The notes beneath the pieces are model-generated. The model had not been told where the DNA came from, made no database searches, and worked only from the letters and a program-made list of their open reading frames with translations. Below are positions 58,537 to 62,661 of a stretch of 62,661 nt of DNA, piece by piece. Made by a program: the position numbers and the translations under genes. Origin of the DNA: Bacteroidota bacterium. GTDB lineage: Bacteria; Bacteroidota; Bacteroidia; Flavobacteriales; Weeksellaceae. The first letter of the stretch is position 1, and the number at the start of each line of letters is the position of its first letter. The stretch spans positions 1-62,661 of the forward strand of contig JAEWYW010000010.1 in NCBI GenBank assembly GCA_023458535.1, written 5' to 3'.

Positions 58537-60867
58537 TTAAATTTTCGTCAATTTAGCGAATTTTAAAATAAGATTTTTTTCACCTTCATTTTGAAACAAC
58601 ACTTTTGCCTTTACATTTTGAGGATCTGTACCATCTAAAAACACAACATCACCCACCCCAAAACGATCGTGACGAACCCTGTCACCTACTACAATATCCT
58701 CAGACGAAGCACCGCTTGGATTAATAATTTTTGCTGTAGCAACAGGTTTTAATTTTTTAAGAGGTGAAGTTTGGGGAGCATCTGAAGTTCTGTTAATGGA
58801 TTTTTTTTCAACTTTTTTAAACGACCTTGATTCTTCGGGATATTCATCAAAAATACTAGACGACAAACCAGATTGATTGATGAAACGCTTTTCTGTAGCT
58901 GGATTGATCATTTCTAAAAATTCCGCATCTACTTCACTTAAAAACCTAGACGGCTCGGCATCTGTAATTTTCCCCCACTGAAATCTGGATACTGCATACG
59001 AAAAAACTGCCTGCTTTTCGGCTCTTGTAAGGGCAACATAAAATAATCGTCTTTCTTCTTCCAATTCTTCGCGAGTGGAAGAACTCATAAAACTTGGGAA
59101 AAGATTTTCTTCCAAACCTACCAAATGAACCACAGGAAACTCCAAACCTTTTGAAAGGTGAATAGTCATCAACGATACCTCATCTCCATTGCTTTCTTTA
59201 TTTTGAGTATCTGCTGAAAGGGCAATATTTTCCAGAAAACTAGACAGTGAAGCGTCTCCATCTTCCAACTGCCTTTGTTCTTCAATAAAACCTTGCATAG
59301 AGTTCATCAATTCCTGAACGTTTTCAACCCTGGAAATTCCTTCCGGCGTCTGATCGTCTTTCAAAAATTTTATCAAATTGCTTCGTTTGGCAACTTCCAT
59401 GGCAACGGTATACACGTCCTCGGTTTTCAACATTACCTGAAAAGCTTTTATCATCGCCCAGAAATCTGCAAGCTTGGTAATAACTCCGTTATTTAATCCC
59501 AGTTGTGGTGCATAAAAACCTAGATTATCCAGCACCTGTGCTATTGGAACATTTTGCGAATCTGCAAAAACGATTAATTTATTTTGAGTAGTATCTCCTA
59601 TTCCTCTTGCGGGATAATTGACAATTCTCATTAACGCTTCAGAGTCATTGTCATTCACCAAAAGTCTTAAATATGCCAATAAATCTTTCACTTCCTTCCG
59701 TTGGTAGAAAGATAATCCGCCATAAACCTTATAGGGAATATTTTTTTTCCTCAAAGCATCTTCGAAGGCTCTCGTTTGAGAATTGGTTCGGTATAAAATA
59801 GCAAAATCTGAAAACTTTTTTTGATCTGTGTTGTGCAATTCCCAAATATTTCCTGCCACAAAATTGGCCTCATCCGCATCTGACAACGCGCGGTACACTT
59901 TTATTTTCTCTCCTTCCTCGTTATCACTGAATACATTTTTCTTAAACTGTTGAAGATTTTTGGAAATAACAACATTGGCAGCGTTCACAATATTTTGTGT
60001 AGATCGGTAATTTTGCTCTAATGATACGGTTACCGCATCAGGATAATCTTTTTTGAAGTTGAGGATATTATGAATATTAGCACCACGGAAAGAATAAATA
60101 GACTGAGCATCGTCCCCAACCACACAAATATTCTCGAATTTTGAAGCTAAAGCCTTTACTATAAGATACTGGGAATGGTTGGTATCTTGGTACTCGTCCA
60201 CCAAAATATAACGGAACCTATCTTGATATTTTGCTAAAACCTCGGGGAAACGCGTTAATAATTCATTGGTTTTCAATAAAAGGTCGTCAAAATCCATTGC
60301 TCCATTACGGTAACAAGTTTCTACATATTTCTGATAAATTTTTCCAATATGCTTCATATTGGAACGCTCATCAGCTTCCATCAATTCAGGATTATTAAAA
60401 TAGGCTTTTACTGTAATGAGGTTGTTTTTGTATGTAGAAATTCTTGCCTGAACTTTTTTAGGTTTATACAAATCTGCATCTATAGCAAGGTCTTTCAAAA
60501 CTTTTTTAATCACATTCAACGCATCTTGCTGATCGTAAATGGTAAAATTAGACGGGTAGCCCAAATACTGCGCTTCATTTCTTAGGATTCTTGCAAAAAC
60601 AGAGTGAAAAGTTCCCATCCAAATGCTTCGTGCATCGCTCTCTCCCACTACTTTTGCGATACGTTCCTTCATCTCTTTTGCAGCCTTATTGGTAAAAGTA
60701 AGTGCCAGAATATTGAAGGGATCTACTCCATTGTTGATGAGATGCGCAATACGCATGGTTAAAACACGGGTTTTCCCCGAACCAGCTCCCGCTAAAACCA
60801 TCAATGGTCCTTGGATAGTGGTAACTGCTTCGTATTGAGCTTCATTTAGTCCTTTCAAATAATCCAT
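58537..60867 (-). CDS. UvrD/PcrA-type DNA helicase
   Basis: This 776-residue superfamily 1 helicase has motif I LAGAGSGKTRVL (about 27-38), motif II VDEYQDTNHSQY, motif III GDDAQSIYSFRGA, motif IV QNYRSTQNIV, motif V MTIHLSKGLEFPVVHLVGLEEN and motif VI RRLFYVALTRAEK. The C-terminal part has the PcrA-type tail VVGDRVRHDRFGVGDVVFLDG (Tudor-like). It unwinds DNA 3' to 5' in repair and in removal of stalled RNA polymerase. Its promoter matches the consensus exactly. Confidence 0.97.
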   Translation of the reverse strand: MDYLKGLNEAQYEAVTTIQGPLMVLAGAGSGKTRVLTMRIAHLINNGVDPFNILALTFTNKAAKEMKERIAKVVGESDARSIWMGTFHSVFARILRNEAQYLGYPSNFTIYDQQDALNVIKKVLKDLAIDADLYKPKKVQARISTYKNNLITVKAYFNNPELMEADERSNMKHIGKIYQKYVETCYRNGAMDFDDLLLKTNELLTRFPEVLAKYQDRFRYILVDEYQDTNHSQYLIVKALASKFENICVVGDDAQSIYSFRGANIHNILNFKKDYPDAVTVSLEQNYRSTQNIVNAANVVISKNLQQFKKNVFSDNEEGEKIKVYRALSDADEANFVAGNIWELHNTDQKKFSDFAILYRTNSQTRAFEDALRKKNIPYKVYGGLSFYQRKEVKDLLAYLRLLVNDNDSEALMRIVNYPARGIGDTTQNKLIVFADSQNVPIAQVLDNLGFYAPQLGLNNGVITKLADFWAMIKAFQVMLKTEDVYTVAMEVAKRSNLIKFLKDDQTPEGISRVENVQELMNSMQGFIEEQRQLEDGDASLSSFLENIALSADTQNKESNGDEVSLMTIHLSKGLEFPVVHLVGLEENLFPSFMSSSTREELEEERRLFYVALTRAEKQAVFSYAVSRFQWGKITDAEPSRFLSEVDAEFLEMINPATEKRFINQSGLSSSIFDEYPEESRSFKKVEKKSINRTSDAPQTSPLKKLKPVATAKIINPSGASSEDIVVGDRVRHDRFGVGDVVFLDGTDPQNVKAKVLFQNEGEKNLILKFAKLTKI

Positions 60868-60889
60868 TCTGCAAAAAAATTTGTCATGA

Positions 60890-60921
60890 CAAAATTAAGT
60901 ATTTTAAAAGGAGATTTCAAA
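60890..60921 (-). promoter_or_regulatory. consensus promoter of the helicase gene
   Basis: TTTG (60918-60921), 20-bp spacer, TAATTTTG (60890-60897) on the minus strand: an exact match to the Bacteroidetes TTTG-N19-21-TAnnTTTG consensus. The -7 box lies 22 bases before the ATG. Confidence 0.7.
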
Positions 60922-61064
60922 TTTGAAAGATCAATACTTGATCAAACAAAAATTATTAGATAATGGCAAGACCCCAAAAAGTAATTTTGTTTATCTGATG
61001 TAACAAAACAGCATTTTTTGATACTTATTGGACAATTTATAAAAAGTAATTTTAATTTTTGATA

Positions 61065-62378
61065 ATGAAAAAAAGACTTCTTTCCGTTGCAGCAGCAACT
61101 TTCTTAGGAATAATGCTGAATGCACAACAAATTAAGTTTGAAGAGTACGATCTTCCAAACGGTTTACATGTAATTCTTCATCAGGACAATTCTGCTCCAG
61201 TAGTAACTACAGGTGTTATGTATCATGTTGGGGCTAAAGACGAGGTTAAAGGCAGAACAGGTTTTGCTCACTTCTTTGAGCATCTATTATTTGAAGGAAC
61301 TCCTAACATTAAGCGAGGAGATTGGTTCAAAATAGTTTCTTCTAACGGAGGGCAAAACAACGCCAATACTACTAACGACAGAACCTATTATTACGAAACT
61401 TTCCCTTCTAACAACGAACAATTAGGTCTTTGGATGGAAGCAGAAAGAATGAAGCAGGCAGTTATCAACCAAGTGGGTGTAGATACTCAAAGAGAAGTTG
61501 TAAAAGAGGAAAAAAGAATGAGAATGGACAATCAGCCTTATGGTAATTTATTGCCTTCAATTCTTAGCAATGTTTTCACCAATAGTGAGTACAGCTGGCC
61601 AACCATCGGATCAATGGATGATTTAAATGCTGCAAAATTAGATGAATTTTTAGCTTTCTATAAAAAATATTATGTTCCTAATAACGCAGTGTTGGTAGTT
61701 GCTGGAGACATCAAACCAGAGCAAACTAAAAAATGGATTAACGAATATTATGGTGGCATCCCTAAAGGTGCTGCAGTTTCAAGAAAGTATACCAAAGACG
61801 CGCCTATTACTCAGGAGAAAGTAGTTACTGTTACCGATCCGAATATTCAGTTGCCTGCTTATATCTATGCATACAGAACTCCTGAAAACACAAACAGAGA
61901 GGCTAAAGTTTTGGATATGGTTTCCTCTTATTTGAGTGGAGGAAAGTCATCAGTTTTATACAAAAAATTAGTTGACACTGATAAAAAAGCACTTCAGGTG
62001 TCTGCCAACCCTATTAGTTTTGAGAAAGAGGGTGTATTTGCTTTCTTCGCAATACCAATGGGAACTACAGCAGAAACGGTTTTAAGAGCTGACATCGATG
62101 CTGAAATTAAAAAATTACAAACAACCTTAATTTCAGATGAAGATTATCAAAAACTTCAAAACCAATTTGAGAATCAGTTTGTAAATCAAAACTCAAGCAT
62201 CCAAGGGATTGCACATTCATTAGCAGACAGCTATATGCTTCAAGGGAACACCAATCTTATCAACAAAGAACTTGATATCTACAGAGGTATCACAAAAGAA
62301 GAAATCAGAAACGCTGCTAAAAAATATTTAAATCCTAACCAAAGAGTAATTGTTAACTATTTACCTGCTAAAAAGTAA
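61065..62378 (+). CDS. M16 family metallopeptidase (processing-peptidase-like)
   Basis: This 437-residue protein starts at the ATG at 61065 and has a signal peptide ending LNAQ (20). The inverted zinc motif is HFFEH (H69, E72, H73) in GRTGFAHFFEHLLFEGT, with the third ligand in REVVKEEKRM. The second half (about 230-430) is the non-catalytic M16 domain. YYVPNNAVLVVAGDI is typical. It cleaves peptides in the periplasm. The next gene encodes a related protein, and pairs of M16 subunits often form a catalytic and a non-catalytic partner. Confidence 0.93.
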   Translation: MKKRLLSVAAATFLGIMLNAQQIKFEEYDLPNGLHVILHQDNSAPVVTTGVMYHVGAKDEVKGRTGFAHFFEHLLFEGTPNIKRGDWFKIVSSNGGQNNANTTNDRTYYYETFPSNNEQLGLWMEAERMKQAVINQVGVDTQREVVKEEKRMRMDNQPYGNLLPSILSNVFTNSEYSWPTIGSMDDLNAAKLDEFLAFYKKYYVPNNAVLVVAGDIKPEQTKKWINEYYGGIPKGAAVSRKYTKDAPITQEKVVTVTDPNIQLPAYIYAYRTPENTNREAKVLDMVSSYLSGGKSSVLYKKLVDTDKKALQVSANPISFEKEGVFAFFAIPMGTTAETVLRADIDAEIKKLQTTLISDEDYQKLQNQFENQFVNQNSSIQGIAHSLADSYMLQGNTNLINKELDIYRGITKEEIRNAAKKYLNPNQRVIVNYLPAKK

Positions 62379-62410
62379 TAAAAATAATTACCACTATTTA
62401 ATTTAAAAAA

Positions 62411-62661
62411 ATGAAAAAACATTTAACATATACAGCAGTTGCTTTCTTATTTGCGGGTATGCTTTCTGCTCAGAAAATTGATGTTAACGCAATGCCAAAA
62501 CCAGGTCCTACGCCTACCATCAACATAGCAAAACCTAAAACTTTCCAGTTAAAGAATGGCTTAACAGTAATGGTTGTTGAAAACCAAAAGTTACCAAGAG
62601 TAAACATGACATTATCTATGGATAATCCCCCATTTTATGAAGGTGATGTAGTAGGTGTAAG
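62411..62661 (+). CDS. M16 family protein, partial (cut by window end)
   Basis: The first 83 codons of a second M16 protein, 32 bp after the first. It has a signal peptide (MKKHLTYTAVAFLFAGMLSAQ), then KTFQLKNGLTVMVVENQKLPRVNMTLSMDNPPFYEG, the N-terminal M16 strand pattern. The region of the zinc site is not reached, so it cannot be said if it is active or the inactive partner of the first. Probably in the same operon. Confidence 0.88.
   Translation, partial: MKKHLTYTAVAFLFAGMLSAQKIDVNAMPKPGPTPTINIAKPKTFQLKNGLTVMVVENQKLPRVNMTLSMDNPPFYEGDVVGV

Overview
The window is an ordinary-looking chromosomal segment of a low-GC member of the Bacteroidetes, most likely a Weeksellaceae flavobacterium of the Chryseobacterium group. 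Four things support this: promoter boxes of the Bacteroidetes type (TAnnTTTG) instead of -10/-35 boxes, almost no Shine-Dalgarno sequences, type IX secretion (T9SS) C-terminal sorting domains on two exported proteins, and a GldI-like lipoprotein. Many lipoproteins and signal peptides ending in '-AQ' point the same way. I see no rRNA, tRNA, CRISPR array, prophage, insertion sequence or origin.

Layout, left to right. 0-9.5 kb: a membrane nucleotide-sugar dehydratase (CapD/WbpM type), recX, glyA, a DUF72 protein, a gldI-like gene abutting a cyclophilin-FKBP fusion lipoprotein, ilvE, and divergent mnmD followed by a NUDIX hydrolase. 9.5-15.8 kb: a DUF4294 protein, an M42 peptidase, a lipocalin-like lipoprotein, rpe, fabH, a CorA transporter and a TraB/GumN protein. 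15.9-20.7 kb: a four-gene drug-efflux operon (tetR, tolC-like, hlyD-like, DHA2 MFS) under one promoter that carries a perfect 30-bp palindromic operator. 21-29 kb: holB, a beta-barrel protein followed almost without gaps by lptC and anmK, a second lipocalin-like lipoprotein, hisS and mpl. 29-36.9 kb: an aromatic (tyrosine) degradation neighbourhood with hmgA, a CoA-transferase, a probable helix-turn-helix protein, hppD, a small secreted protein, fahA and a flavin reductase.

36.9-50.2 kb: a TMEM175-type channel, TerC, an alpha/beta hydrolase, two paralogous M13 metallopeptidases flanking a protein with a transglutaminase-like motif, an exported superoxide dismutase, a YHS-lipoprotein/SCO pair, cinA, an anchored lipocalin, a dienelactone hydrolase and lipA. 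50.2-62.7 kb: an ECF sigma factor behind a T9SS-secreted M1 aminopeptidase, a T9SS-secreted SGNH/PKD protein, a HipA-like kinase/DUF3037 pair, an esterase, a membrane-protein gene interrupted by an in-frame stop, a TlpA-like and a rhodanese-like protein, a UvrD/PcrA helicase, and two M16 peptidases, the second cut by the window end.

Most of the content is housekeeping and envelope function. The items I would look at again are the HipA-like/DUF3037 module, the GC-rich palindrome at 39340-39390, the nonsense-interrupted gene at 57138-57548, the palindromic operators in front of the efflux operon and of hppD, and the protein with the C58/H110/D121 motif between the two M13 peptidases. None of these is proven to be a new system from sequence alone.
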